Origin: UBA1858 sp039182865
Lineage (GTDB): Bacteria > Pseudomonadota > Gammaproteobacteria > UBA4575
DNA: 5,735 bases
Direction: 5' to 3'
Assembly (NCBI GenBank): GCA_039182865.1
Contig: JBCDBX010000106.1
Location: forward strand, 1-5,735
The notes beneath the pieces were generated by a model. It saw nothing but the letters and a program-made list of their open reading frames with translations, was not told where the DNA came from and searched no databases. Shown in pieces: positions 5,667 through 5,735 of the stretch (its first letter is position 1; each line of letters begins with the position of its first letter). The position numbers and the translations under genes are program-made.

Positions 5667-5692
5667 CATAATTCAACATAAATAAAATTATG
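5667..5692. repeat. Inverted repeat upstream of aprM
   Basis: CATAATT (5667-5673) and AATTATG (5686-5692) form a perfect seven-base inverted repeat with a 12-base AT-rich spacer, about 65-90 bases before the aprM start. Position and symmetry would suit an operator, and CATAAT also resembles a -10 box. No well-matched -35/-10 pair was found in 5603-5735, so the operon promoter is not placed. In AT-rich DNA such a repeat can arise by chance. Confidence 0.3.
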
Positions 5693-5735
5693 GGCGATTT
5701 AAGTTAATTTATAGGCAATACCAAATTCTTATCCC

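Overview
All seven genes in this window lie on the minus strand, so gene order below runs from the right edge to the left. The core is a dissimilatory adenylylsulfate (APS) reductase cluster: aprM (membrane anchor), aprB (two-cluster ferredoxin subunit) and aprA (FAD subunit). The aprM-B-A arrangement without Qmo genes, the AprA and AprB sequence type and the AT-leaning composition point to a sulfur-oxidising gammaproteobacterium, in which the enzyme runs in reverse and converts sulfite plus AMP to APS. A SUP05/Thioglobaceae-like or Thiotrichales-like host is my inference from memory of such proteins, not something the window proves.

Right part (about 5735-2245): a 133-base leader with an inverted repeat, then aprM (5602-4751), a 55-base gap, aprB (4695-4213), and aprA, whose ATG overlaps the aprB stop codon by one base. 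aprA is the surprise. It reads in one frame from 4213 to 2333 (626 codons plus TAA) with clear AprA sequence on both sides, but codon 269 is TGA (3409-3407). There is no frameshift and no missing sequence, only this one stop. After aprA come a short hairpin and then a strong intrinsic terminator whose G-U pairs form only in minus-strand RNA.

Left part (about 2244-1): a second unit, perhaps started by a promoter just after the terminator. It holds a 116-residue protein of unknown function, a SlyD-type FKBP prolyl isomerase/chaperone without the usual metal-binding tail, a 369-residue helical-repeat protein whose seven tryptophans are spaced exactly 47 residues apart and which starts at a TTG codon, and the first 30 codons of a further gene that runs off the left edge.

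How the genes work together: AprBA catalyses the sulfite/APS step in the cytoplasm and AprM probably couples it to the membrane quinone pool. The left-hand genes have no proven link to this step; protein folding and protein-protein interaction roles are the most that the sequence supports. No RNA gene, CRISPR array, insertion sequence or attachment site was seen, and no stretch over 300 bases lacks a gene.
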